NCBI RefSeq assembly: GCF_026711005.1
Contig: NZ_JAPPVJ010000002.1
Span: forward strand, 248,001 to 312,000
Length of the DNA: 64,000 bases
Reading direction: 5' to 3'
DNA from: Sphingobacterium sp. UT-1RO-CII-1
GTDB taxonomy: Bacteria > Bacteroidota > Bacteroidia > Sphingobacteriales > Sphingobacteriaceae
Part shown: positions 27,491-34,967 of the stretch, piece after piece
Numbering within the stretch: the first letter of the stretch is position 1
How the letters are laid out: each line of letters starts with the position of its first letter
The notes under the pieces: generated by a model
Told to the model about the DNA's origin: nothing
The model's database searches: none
What the model saw: the letters and a program-made list of their open reading frames with translations, nothing else
Position numbers and translations under genes: made by a program

Positions 27491-28239
27491 ATTATGTTTG
27501 TTTTTTTAAGTTTCCATACTCTGCTATGTCATATCTCTTACTAAAACTCGAATTTTCCTATTCTGATAAATGAACCAAAATTATTAGAAACTCATCAAGG
27601 CTTGTTTATATCTTTTGCTATAATACTTACTGACAAAAGATGCAGAGATTGGGTAAAAGAATGAAACACGTATATAATTAACAATATATAACTAAACAAG
27701 CCACCCATTTAAATTAAGAGACAATTGTAATATAGCAAATAAAAACTACTTAAACAAAAGATTTAAAGACTTTTAACAAAGTTAACCAAACTAATAACTT
27801 TAATATAGAGATAAAATATGGTTGAAAATGAACTTTTTCTAATATATTTACACAGTATATTGATGAATTTAACTAAATTTATATAAAATCATTTTACTAA
27901 TACATAAGCCGGCAAAACAATAAAAAGGTTACCACTTTAGTGACGAGCGTCCATTACAATTGTAAAAATGAAGTCAATTTCCTTATTTTTTAATAAAATA
28001 GAAATAAAGGATATTATAGTTATCTCTATGTTCTTCAAGAAGCATACACGTTGAAATTCAGCAGTTTTTGAAATAGTTTTCTTATAAATAAAACAAACCT
28101 AAAAACTGACTAAAGAAATAAAAAAGTAAAATAATCAAAATTACAGCTGAGTTGATTAAAATGTTACGTAAAATAATTAACTTACATCACTTTAATTATT
28201 AATATTAAAAATTCAATAAACATAAAAGATAACATCAAT
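27491..28239. other. 749-base AT-rich gap without recognisable gene
   Basis: The stretch is strongly AT-rich with stops in all frames. I found no tRNA, hairpin of terminator strength, repeat or protein-like frame. It must contain the promoters of the divergent 27490 gene and of the inositol operon starting at 28240, but no clear TTTG/TAnnTTTG pair is visible. A small regulatory RNA cannot be excluded. Confidence 0.5.
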
Positions 28240-29568
28240 ATGGAAAATCAGGTAAAACCAGCTAATGGTAAGTTAGGTATTTTGATTCCAGGGCTAGGTG
28301 CAGTTGCTACAACAGTGATTGCTGGTGTAGCATCTATTAATAAGGGACTTTCAAAGCCTATAGGCTCTGTGTCGCAACTTAGTCGTATTCGATTAGGCAA
28401 ACGAACTGATAACAGAAATCCTATTATAAAAGATTTTGTTCCTTTAGCTAATTTACAAGATATTGTTTTTGGCGGATGGGATGTTTACTCTGACAACGTT
28501 TATGAAGCAGCCTCAAAAGCAGAAGTTCTAGAGCAGCATCAATTAGATCAGGTTAGAGAAACACTTGAGTCTATACAACCGATGAAAGCTGTTTTCGACA
28601 CTAATTTTATAAAGAATTTAGATGGAACGCATATTAAAACCGGGCTTACAAGGCGTCAATTAGCTGATGCTGTTCGTGAAGACATTAGAGCCTTTAAAGA
28701 AAAAAACGGATTAGATCGTATCGTAATGGTATGGTGTGGTTCAACCGAAAAATATGTCGAAACTAACGAAGCTTTTTCTACTTTAGCTAAACTTGAAGAA
28801 GCTTTTGACAATGACGACACCCGCATACCCCCTAGTATGATTTATTGCTACGCTGCCTTAATGGAAGGTGTACCTTATGTAAATGGAGCTCCAAACCTAA
28901 CCTGTGATGTTCCTGCAATAGTTGAGTTGGCACAAAAAAATGAAGTAGCAATCGCAGGAAAAGACTTTAAAACAGGACAAACATTGATGAAAACTATTGT
29001 AGCTCCTGGGTTACAGGCTAGAGCTCTAGGTGTTGAAGGCTGGTTCTCTACAAATATTTTAGGAAACAGAGACGGACTAGTACTTGACGATCCTGACAAC
29101 TTTAAAACAAAAGAAGTTTCTAAACTCTCCGTTCTTGAAGACATTTTAGATGCAGATAAGAATCCTGAGTTGTACGGCGATCTCTATCACAAAGTACGCA
29201 TCAACTATTACCCTCCTCATAAAGACAATAAGGAGTCTTGGGATAATATTGATATATTCGGCTGGTTAGGTTATAAAATGCAAATCAAAATCAACTTTTT
29301 GTGTAGAGATTCTATTTTAGCAGCTCCTATTGTTTTGGATTTAGCGCTATTCATCGACTTAGCGCAACGAGCAAATATGCATGGTGTACAAGAGTGGCTT
29401 TCTTTTTATCTAAAAGCTCCCCAAACTGCTCCTGGACTACCGGCTGAACACGATATCTTCAAACAATTGATGAAACTACAAAACACTTTACGTCACATTA
29501 TGGGAGAAGATTTGATTACACATTTGGGACTAGACTATTATCAAGAATTAGTAGATAGTATACAATAA
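28240..29568 (+). CDS. myo-inositol-1-phosphate synthase
   Basis: The product is 442 residues. The NAD-binding loop GILIPGLGAVATT is at about residues 13-25. The catalytic core has NYYPPHKDNKESWDNIDIFGWLG (about 323-345), a lysine-rich area typical of MIPS, followed by KINFLCRDSILAAPIVLDL (about 352). MIPS isomerises glucose-6-phosphate to inositol-1-phosphate (1L-myo-inositol 1-phosphate, also numbered 3-phosphate), the entry step to inositol lipids. It leads a six-gene plus-strand cluster in which the later genes encode CDP-alcohol phosphotransfer, flipping and dephosphorylation. A weak terminator-like hairpin (29595-29621) lies before the next gene. Confidence 0.93.
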   Translation: MENQVKPANGKLGILIPGLGAVATTVIAGVASINKGLSKPIGSVSQLSRIRLGKRTDNRNPIIKDFVPLANLQDIVFGGWDVYSDNVYEAASKAEVLEQHQLDQVRETLESIQPMKAVFDTNFIKNLDGTHIKTGLTRRQLADAVREDIRAFKEKNGLDRIVMVWCGSTEKYVETNEAFSTLAKLEEAFDNDDTRIPPSMIYCYAALMEGVPYVNGAPNLTCDVPAIVELAQKNEVAIAGKDFKTGQTLMKTIVAPGLQARALGVEGWFSTNILGNRDGLVLDDPDNFKTKEVSKLSVLEDILDADKNPELYGDLYHKVRINYYPPHKDNKESWDNIDIFGWLGYKMQIKINFLCRDSILAAPIVLDLALFIDLAQRANMHGVQEWLSFYLKAPQTAPGLPAEHDIFKQLMKLQNTLRHIMGEDLITHLGLDYYQELVDSIQ

Positions 29569-29594
29569 GCATATAGCTCGTTTATTAGGCTAAT

Positions 29595-29621
29595 AAGGGA
29601 GGTGTCTTACACCCTCCCTTT
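29595..29621 (+). terminator. possible attenuator hairpin inside the inositol operon
   Basis: AAGGGAGG-TGT pairs with ACA-CCCTCCCTT across a short loop with one bulged base, followed by T-rich DNA. It sits between ino1 and the nucleotidyltransferase, so it could lower expression of the distal genes. Alternatively it could end a shorter transcript. Confidence 0.45.
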
Positions 29622-29649
29622 ATTTGATTAAGTACATTTATACATTTTC

Positions 29650-30366
29650 ATGATAAACTTTGCTATACTAGCTGCAGGTGAAGGTTCACGTCTTAAAAGT
29701 GAAGGCATTGATGTTCCAAAACCACTTTTAGAAATAAATGGCACACCAATGATTGCCCGTTTGATTAATATTTTCAAAAATCACGGAGCGAAGCGTGTCC
29801 ACATTGTCATTAACACTCAATCTCTTCCATTAAAAGATTATCTTGATTCTAAGAACTTTGGTTTACCCATTGATATTTTAATAAAAGACACGCCAAGTTC
29901 CCTTCACACTTTTCATGAGTTGGTCAAAACCAATCCACATTGGAATAATTGTTGTTTAACCACAACAGACACTATATTTAGAGAAGAAGATTTTACAGGC
30001 TACATACAAAATTTCAAAAACGAACCTAATGCTGACGCTTTTATGGGGCTTACACCTTTTATTGATGATGAAAGTCCGCTTTACATCAGCACGAACAGTA
30101 GTCTTGAAATAGAAAGTTTTACAGATATTAAAACCACTAGCAGCACCTATGTTTCTGGGGGAATTTATGGCTTAAGACAAAAAGCCTTGAACTTAGTAAG
30201 TACATCCATAGAACAGGGTAATAGTAGAATGAGAAACTATCAACGTTCTTTATTAGAAAACAATCTTTCGGTAAAGGGCTATGTTTTCGACAAAATTGTA
30301 GACGTGGATCATGTTCAAGACCGCGAAACAGCTGAAGCTTTTTTAAAGGAGCAAAATCATAAATAA
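29650..30366 (+). CDS. NTP-transferase (sugar/inositol-phosphate nucleotidyltransferase-like)
   Basis: The product is 238 residues. The nucleotide-binding signature LAAGEGSRLKSEG is at about residues 7-19, followed by PKPLLEING (about 24) and a typical sugar-phosphate nucleotidyltransferase Rossmann core with LTTTDTIF (about 103). It ends with DVDHVQDRETAEAF, matching family members that bind CTP or UTP. In this context CTP:inositol-1-phosphate cytidylyltransferase, giving CDP-inositol, is attractive (inference). An alternative is activation of a sugar later attached to inositol. It begins 81 bases after the MIPS gene and ends 7 bases before the ATP-grasp gene. Confidence 0.78.
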   Translation: MINFAILAAGEGSRLKSEGIDVPKPLLEINGTPMIARLINIFKNHGAKRVHIVINTQSLPLKDYLDSKNFGLPIDILIKDTPSSLHTFHELVKTNPHWNNCCLTTTDTIFREEDFTGYIQNFKNEPNADAFMGLTPFIDDESPLYISTNSSLEIESFTDIKTTSSTYVSGGIYGLRQKALNLVSTSIEQGNSRMRNYQRSLLENNLSVKGYVFDKIVDVDHVQDRETAEAFLKEQNHK

Positions 30367-30373
30367 AATAGTT

Positions 30374-31264
30374 TTGAAAAGTAAAGTATTAGGAATCACT
30401 CGAAAAAGTCATTTTTCGCCAAACCACATAGGGAACGATGCTTCTATTTTTAATGAAGTATGTGAAAACTTAGTAATACAAGGATATGATATCGAAATCT
30501 GCAATGAAGAAGATTTTATGCAGCGAGAACATATCTCACAAAAGTACATCATAACTATGGGCCGAACCAAAGAACTTGTACAAAAACTTCAAAAGTTAGA
30601 AAATGAAGGTAAGACAGTTATAAATTCCGGATATGGTATTGAAAACTGTTTTCGCAGCAATATGACAAGAGAGCTGCTAAATGCCCATGTCCCCTATCCT
30701 AAAAGTCATATTGTATCCACATCTTGCTCCGTACTAAATATTTTCAATGAATTGCAAGGAACTGGGGTTTGGATCAAAAGAGGTGATTTTCACGCCATAC
30801 ATAAAGAAGATGTTACCTTTGCCACCACTGCTGAGGAAGCTCAATATATTTTAAACGAATATGCTCTTAGAGGTATCACAGAAGCTGTTATTTCAGAACA
30901 CTTAGCCGGCGATCTGCTTAAATTCTATGCAGTTCGTGGCACTCCTTTCTTTTATTATTTCTACCCTTATGAGCACAATCACCACAAATATGCCATCTAT
31001 GAACAGATAAACGATACTACTCTACATTACCCTTTTAACAAAAAGGATCTTATTCAAGCTGCTGAAAATGCAGCAAAAACTTTAGGTGTGCACATTTATG
31101 GCGGCGATGTCATCATTAATGCTGATGGTAGCTTTCATATTATAGATTTAAATGATTGGCCTAGTTTTGCACCCTGCCGAGCCGAAGCTTCCCAAGCTAT
31201 TGTGAAATTAATCGTAAATACATTTACAACAAGTCGAAATGCAACAACAAAATCCCTCCTATAA
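30374..31264 (+). CDS. ATP-grasp-like protein of unknown role in the inositol operon
   Basis: The product is 296 residues from a TTG codon; no nearby ATG keeps the conserved N-terminus. The core resembles ATP-grasp ligases of the RimK/glutathione-synthetase type: a phosphate loop region VWIKRGDFHA (about 133-142), SEHLAGDLLKFYAVRG (about 175-190), and near the C-terminus GGDVIINADGSFHIIDLNDWPSF (about 238-260) with the metal-ligand Asp and Asn of the D-L-N-x-W-P type. ATP-grasp enzymes join a carboxylate to an amine, thiol or hydroxyl. No such step is needed for phosphatidylinositol, so a modification of the head group is suspected. The downstream CDP-alcohol gene overlaps its end by 26 bases. 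Confidence 0.72.
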   Translation: MKSKVLGITRKSHFSPNHIGNDASIFNEVCENLVIQGYDIEICNEEDFMQREHISQKYIITMGRTKELVQKLQKLENEGKTVINSGYGIENCFRSNMTRELLNAHVPYPKSHIVSTSCSVLNIFNELQGTGVWIKRGDFHAIHKEDVTFATTAEEAQYILNEYALRGITEAVISEHLAGDLLKFYAVRGTPFFYYFYPYEHNHHKYAIYEQINDTTLHYPFNKKDLIQAAENAAKTLGVHIYGGDVIINADGSFHIIDLNDWPSFAPCRAEASQAIVKLIVNTFTTSRNATTKSLL

Positions 31265-32201
31265 CAATTTAAATAATACTCCTGAAGAAACTGCATTTGA
31301 ACAATCTTTAAAATCAAATGATACAGAAGAAAGAATTGATATATGGTTTTATAGACCAATAGGTTTTCAAATCGCAAAGTTATGCGCCAAAATCGGTATA
31401 ACTCCAAATGCAGTTACAATTATTAGTATATTTTTTGGAGTAGCTGCTGGTATACTATTTTATTACCAAGATATACAATTGAATATAATTGGCATGTTAC
31501 TTCTTGTATTTGCGAACTCTCTTGACTCTGCAGATGGCCAACTTGCTCGAATGACAGATAACAAAAGTCGTTTCGGTCGTATTCTTGACGGTTTTGCTGG
31601 TGATTTTTGGTTTGCTTCTATACATATTGCTCTTTCACTGCGATTAATGGATCAAGGATGGTCAGCTTGGATATGGGTACCTGCTATTTTAGCGGGTGTA
31701 TCTCACATGCTTCAATCTGCAATGGCCGATTATTATCGTAATGTTCACCTTTATTTTATTAAAGGAAAAACAGGAAGCGAGCTCGATAACACAACAGACC
31801 TTAAAGCCGATGTTGATAATATGTCGTGGAAAAAAGAGCCATTTAAAAAATTTGTACTCAATGGTTATTTAGGTTACACACGCAATCAAGAAAAGCTCTC
31901 TCCGAAACTCCAACAATTATTAAAATTAGTAAAAGAAAACTACGCTCATAATCTACCTAAATCGCTCATAGTCGACTTTAGAGCTATGAATCGACCACTA
32001 ATGAAATACACAAATATAGTACAGTTTAATACACGTGTACTTTTTTTATTTCTTTGGATTTTTATAGATCAAGTATGGATTTACTTTGCTTTCGATATGT
32101 TTGTATTAAACCCTATCTTAATATATATGATAAAAAGACAAGAAAAAGTAAGCGCACATTTTGTCGACCAAATTAAAAACAATAATTCATATGGCGAGTA
32201 A
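31239..32201 (+). CDS. CDP-alcohol phosphatidyltransferase family protein (likely phosphatidylinositol(-phosphate) synthase)
   Basis: The product is 320 residues. The signature DSADGQLAR (about 102-110) fits DxxDGxxAR, followed after 8 residues by the GRILDGFAGD segment (about 119-128). In the classic motif the last two Asp are spaced D-x3-D; here they are D-x4-D. Several membrane helices surround the motif, and a hydrophilic insert (about 170-250) lengthens the protein to 320 residues, well above the usual 200. These enzymes transfer a phosphoalcohol from CDP-alcohol. Here the acceptor is presumably inositol-1-phosphate. The gene overlaps its upstream neighbour by 26 and its downstream one by 11 bases. 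Confidence 0.82.
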   Translation: MQQQNPSYNNLNNTPEETAFEQSLKSNDTEERIDIWFYRPIGFQIAKLCAKIGITPNAVTIISIFFGVAAGILFYYQDIQLNIIGMLLLVFANSLDSADGQLARMTDNKSRFGRILDGFAGDFWFASIHIALSLRLMDQGWSAWIWVPAILAGVSHMLQSAMADYYRNVHLYFIKGKTGSELDNTTDLKADVDNMSWKKEPFKKFVLNGYLGYTRNQEKLSPKLQQLLKLVKENYAHNLPKSLIVDFRAMNRPLMKYTNIVQFNTRVLFLFLWIFIDQVWIYFAFDMFVLNPILIYMIKRQEKVSAHFVDQIKNNNSYGE

Positions 32202-33228
32202 GCTGTATAAAATCATTTTTTTCATCCTAGGAATAGGGACATTAGCTTATATGGTTTATGCCCTCGGTATAAATGAAATATGGACTAATATTCAAAAAAC
32301 AGGGTGGTGGTTTGGCCCAGTCTTAATAAGCTGGTTAGTCATATACCTCATGAATGCTTTTGCTTTTCGGGATATAATTTACGAGAAAGACAAACCCGAG
32401 ACAAAACTACCCTTTGGAAAAGTATTCCAACTAACGGTCACCGGTTATGCTATAAATTATATCACTCCTTTTGTAGCTCTAGGTGGCGAACCCTACCGTA
32501 TATTAGAGTTAAAATCATACATGGGTAGCTCCAAAGCAGGTTCATCTGTTCTGCTATACACCATGATGCATATCTTATCTCACCTTATCTTTTGGGTAGC
32601 ATCGGTAGGGCTTATACTTTGGTTTGTTCCTACTAGCCATATCGTAATAACCGCATGTGTACTCATTATTGCAATGGCTTCAATATTAGTTTGGTGGTTT
32701 TCTAAAGTCTATAAAAAAGGAATAACAACAACCACACTTCATACACTATCTAAACTTCCTTTGTTTGGAAAAAAAATAGCCAATTTTGCGAATAAACACA
32801 GTAAGTCACTTCACGATATAGATCATCAGGTACGCTCTCTATATGAAAACCGAAGATCAAAATTTTACAGTTCATTACTGTGGGAGTTTTTGGCTCGCGT
32901 GGTCGGTTGTGCCGAGATTTTTTTTATTGCTCGTGCCTTAGATTTACCCATGACTTATCTAGAAAGTCTAATTGTGAGTTCAGGCTCATCCCTTTTTGCT
33001 AATTTAATATTTTTCTTTCCTATGCAATTAGGCACACGTGAAGGAGGAATGGCAATGGCTGTTGCAAGTATAGGTTATGAGGCTTCAATTGGTGTTTTCA
33101 TAGGAATAGCTACGCGAATCCGCGAGCTTGTTTGGATTGCCATTGGCTTATTACTAATGGTATTCTCAAAAAGGAATAAAAAAAACAGAGAAAAACAAAA
33201 CAGTAATCAGGAGACTAGTCTTCTCTAA
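32191..33228 (+). CDS. lysylphosphatidylglycerol synthase/UPF0104-type membrane protein, flippase-like
   Basis: The product is 345 residues starting at ATG 32191, which overlaps the upstream stop by 11 bases. An alternative start exists at 32161 in the same frame but lies deeper inside the upstream gene. Seven to eight membrane helices are predicted. The motif PFVALGGEPYRILELK (about 88-103) is characteristic of the LPG_synthase_TM/YbhN family. Family members are thought to move or bind lipid head groups (the flippase part of MprF is related). In this operon it may flip the inositol lipid across the inner membrane; this is an inference. Confidence 0.8.
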   Translation: MASKLYKIIFFILGIGTLAYMVYALGINEIWTNIQKTGWWFGPVLISWLVIYLMNAFAFRDIIYEKDKPETKLPFGKVFQLTVTGYAINYITPFVALGGEPYRILELKSYMGSSKAGSSVLLYTMMHILSHLIFWVASVGLILWFVPTSHIVITACVLIIAMASILVWWFSKVYKKGITTTTLHTLSKLPLFGKKIANFANKHSKSLHDIDHQVRSLYENRRSKFYSSLLWEFLARVVGCAEIFFIARALDLPMTYLESLIVSSGSSLFANLIFFFPMQLGTREGGMAMAVASIGYEASIGVFIGIATRIRELVWIAIGLLLMVFSKRNKKNREKQNSNQETSLL

Positions 33229-33243
33229 CTCTTAATAAATAAA

Positions 33244-33966
33244 ATGCAAGAAATAAAAGGTTTAATTTTTGATTATGGTGGGACTTTAGATTCTAATGGT
33301 CAACACTGGGCTGCTGTAATATGGAATTCTTATAAAAAAACGAATATCGAAATTAGTCGGGAACAGTTTAACGAAGCCTACGTTTATGCTGAAAGAAAGA
33401 TGGCATTACAACCTATCATTCTGCCTAATTACAGCTTTTTGCAAGTATTAAAGGCTAAAGTAACGGCTCAATTTGAATATCTAAAAACACAAAATATAGA
33501 TTTAAATCAAAATTGGATAAATCTCATAGCCGAAGATGGATATACTGTTGCTAAAAGAAATACCCGTATAAGCAAACCGATATTAGAAAATTTAAACACC
33601 AAGTATCCCATAGTAATGGTATCAAACTTTTACGGAAACTTAACTGCCGTACTAAGAGACTTTGAGATAGATCATCACTTTAGTGATATTGTCGAGTCAG
33701 CAGTAGTAGGTATACGCAAACCTGCCCCCGCTATATACGCTCTAGGAGTAAAGAAAATAAACCTTAAACCCGAAAACTGTTTAGTAATTGGCGATTCCTA
33801 CGCAAAGGATATGATACCAGCAAAACAATGTGGCTGTCAGACTTTATGGCTAAAAGGTGAAGGTTGGAATGACGAAGAAAATATTAACAATGAACATGCT
33901 GACCGTATATTCTATGACATTAATGACCTTGAAGCAATTATAGGTAATTGGCTAGCAAATAAATAA
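33244..33966 (+). CDS. HAD-superfamily phosphatase
   Basis: The product is 240 residues. Motif I is FDYGGTLDSNG (about residues 9-19), motif II is VSNFYGN (about 122), motif III Lys is in GIRKPAPAIY (about 157) and motif IV is GDSYAKDM (about 181). As the last gene of the inositol operon, 15 bases after the flippase-like gene, it is a good candidate for the phosphatase that removes the 3-phosphate from phosphatidylinositol-phosphate or for inositol monophosphate hydrolysis. Substrate choice cannot be read from sequence. A strong terminator follows at 33991. Confidence 0.83.
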   Translation: MQEIKGLIFDYGGTLDSNGQHWAAVIWNSYKKTNIEISREQFNEAYVYAERKMALQPIILPNYSFLQVLKAKVTAQFEYLKTQNIDLNQNWINLIAEDGYTVAKRNTRISKPILENLNTKYPIVMVSNFYGNLTAVLRDFEIDHHFSDIVESAVVGIRKPAPAIYALGVKKINLKPENCLVIGDSYAKDMIPAKQCGCQTLWLKGEGWNDEENINNEHADRIFYDINDLEAIIGNWLANK

Positions 33967-33990
33967 AATCACATATTACCTCATTTTTCA

Positions 33991-34033
33991 TTTAATAGTC
34001 TTAATCGTTTTAAGATTAAGACTATTAAAAAAG
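33991..34033 (+). terminator. intrinsic terminator of the inositol operon
   Basis: TTTAATAGTCTTAATC (33991-34006) pairs fully with 34014-34029 across a 7-base loop. It starts 24 bases after the HAD stop. A-rich DNA follows on the plus strand and T-rich DNA precedes it, so it could also work in the reverse direction. Confidence 0.75.
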
Positions 34034-34529
34034 AAACACCAATAGATAATTAATCGCATTTTATTATTTATAAACAGTAAATCATCTATAGCCCACTCAC
34101 ACTATTTGTAAGACTAATAAGCTACTTAACAAATTAATAACCATTAGAATACGCTATCTTTTAAATCCATAAGTTTTTCATACGCAATCTATTGACATTC
34201 TATAAAATTTAAGTTAGCTTTACTTTCAAGATATTAATAAAAAAGTGGTCTTATATTTGCTAGTATTAAGTAAGAAGAATTTTTAACCTTCAATCATTAG
34301 CATCTTTATTTGAATAAATTTCAGTATTGTTTAAATAAGATTTTATTTTTCGTGTCTTTAATCTTATTATTGTATTAAATAGTACCTATAACAGGGTAAA
34401 AGATGCTAACTAAATTAAAACATTTTTAAGAAGCGAGTTTCTTAGAACGTGAAAAAAACAAATAATAACATAGTAATACATTAACGTATTTTATAAATTT
34501 GTATCTTAATAATAACATAAAATCATATC
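34034..34529. other. gene-free AT-rich stretch before Hc1
   Basis: There is no protein-like frame. Two matches to the -7 box are seen: TATATTTG at 34252-34259, far from any gene, and TAAATTTG at 34494-34501, 28 bases before the Hc1 start. A long leader for Hc1 from the first site is possible. No repeat or stable hairpin was noticed. Confidence 0.45.
34494..34501 (+). promoter_or_regulatory. candidate -7 box for the Hc1 gene
   Basis: TAAATTTG agrees with TAnnTTTG. It lies 28 bases before the ATG at 34530. A -33 element at the usual distance is not clear. Confidence 0.4.
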
Positions 34530-34706
34530 ATGAAAGAACTAATTGAAAAAATCAACGCAGGCTTTGAAGCATTCAAAAATGATGCAGACCTACAAAATGA
34601 AAAAGGAAATAAAGCTGCTGGTACCAGAGCTCGTAAAGCATCCTTAGACTTAGAAAAACTTTTAAAAGAATTTCGTAAAGTATCTTTGGAAGAATCAAAG
34701 AAGTAA
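34530..34706 (+). CDS. histone H1-like protein Hc1
   Basis: The product is 58 residues, beginning MKELIEKINAGFEAF. It is rich in Lys and has KGNKAAGTRARKASLDLEKLL (about residues 24-44) and KEFRKVSLEES, matching the small Hc1/histone-like family common in Bacteroidota. It is probably a nucleoid-associated DNA-binding protein. The gene is too short for many ORF cut-offs, but its conserved text and the terminator directly after it leave little doubt. A -7 box candidate stands 28 bases upstream. Confidence 0.85.
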   Translation: MKELIEKINAGFEAFKNDADLQNEKGNKAAGTRARKASLDLEKLLKEFRKVSLEESKK

Positions 34707-34713
34707 AATAAAA

Positions 34714-34745
34714 TTCCTCTATCATCGTTTAGTATGGTAGAGGAA
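34714..34745 (+). terminator. terminator hairpin after Hc1
   Basis: TTCCTCTATCAT pairs with ATGGTAGAGGAA (one T-G pair) around a 7-base loop and is followed by CTTTGTTTT. It starts 7 bases after the Hc1 stop. Confidence 0.75.
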
Positions 34746-34779
34746 CTTTGTTTTAAATTCAGTAGTTTCTTTTTACTCG

Positions 34780-34822
34780 ATGTAGTTCTTTACAGGCCTA
34801 AAACAAAAAAACAGAACTACAT
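34780..34822. repeat. inverted repeat in the Hc1-sugar dehydrogenase gap
   Basis: ATGTAGTTCT (34780-34789) and AGAACTACAT (34813-34822) are exact inverse copies, 23 bases apart. The role is unknown. It could be a regulator site for the downstream sugar dehydrogenase or part of an RNA structure. Confidence 0.4.
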
Positions 34823-34967
34823 GCACATCAACCGTAATTTCTACTTCGATCCTATTACTTCATGTAGTATTATTGAATTAAAACCTTTAGTAATAGAATA
34901 CCAAAATCTATTATTAACTTCGTAATAATAAGTCAACTTTTTTATTAAATAACGTAATTAGTCAATT

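Noticed and set aside
34734..34925. 63-codon reading frame after Hc1
   Set aside because: It starts inside the terminator hairpin of Hc1, runs over the inverted repeat at 34780, and has no family resemblance or sensible start signals.
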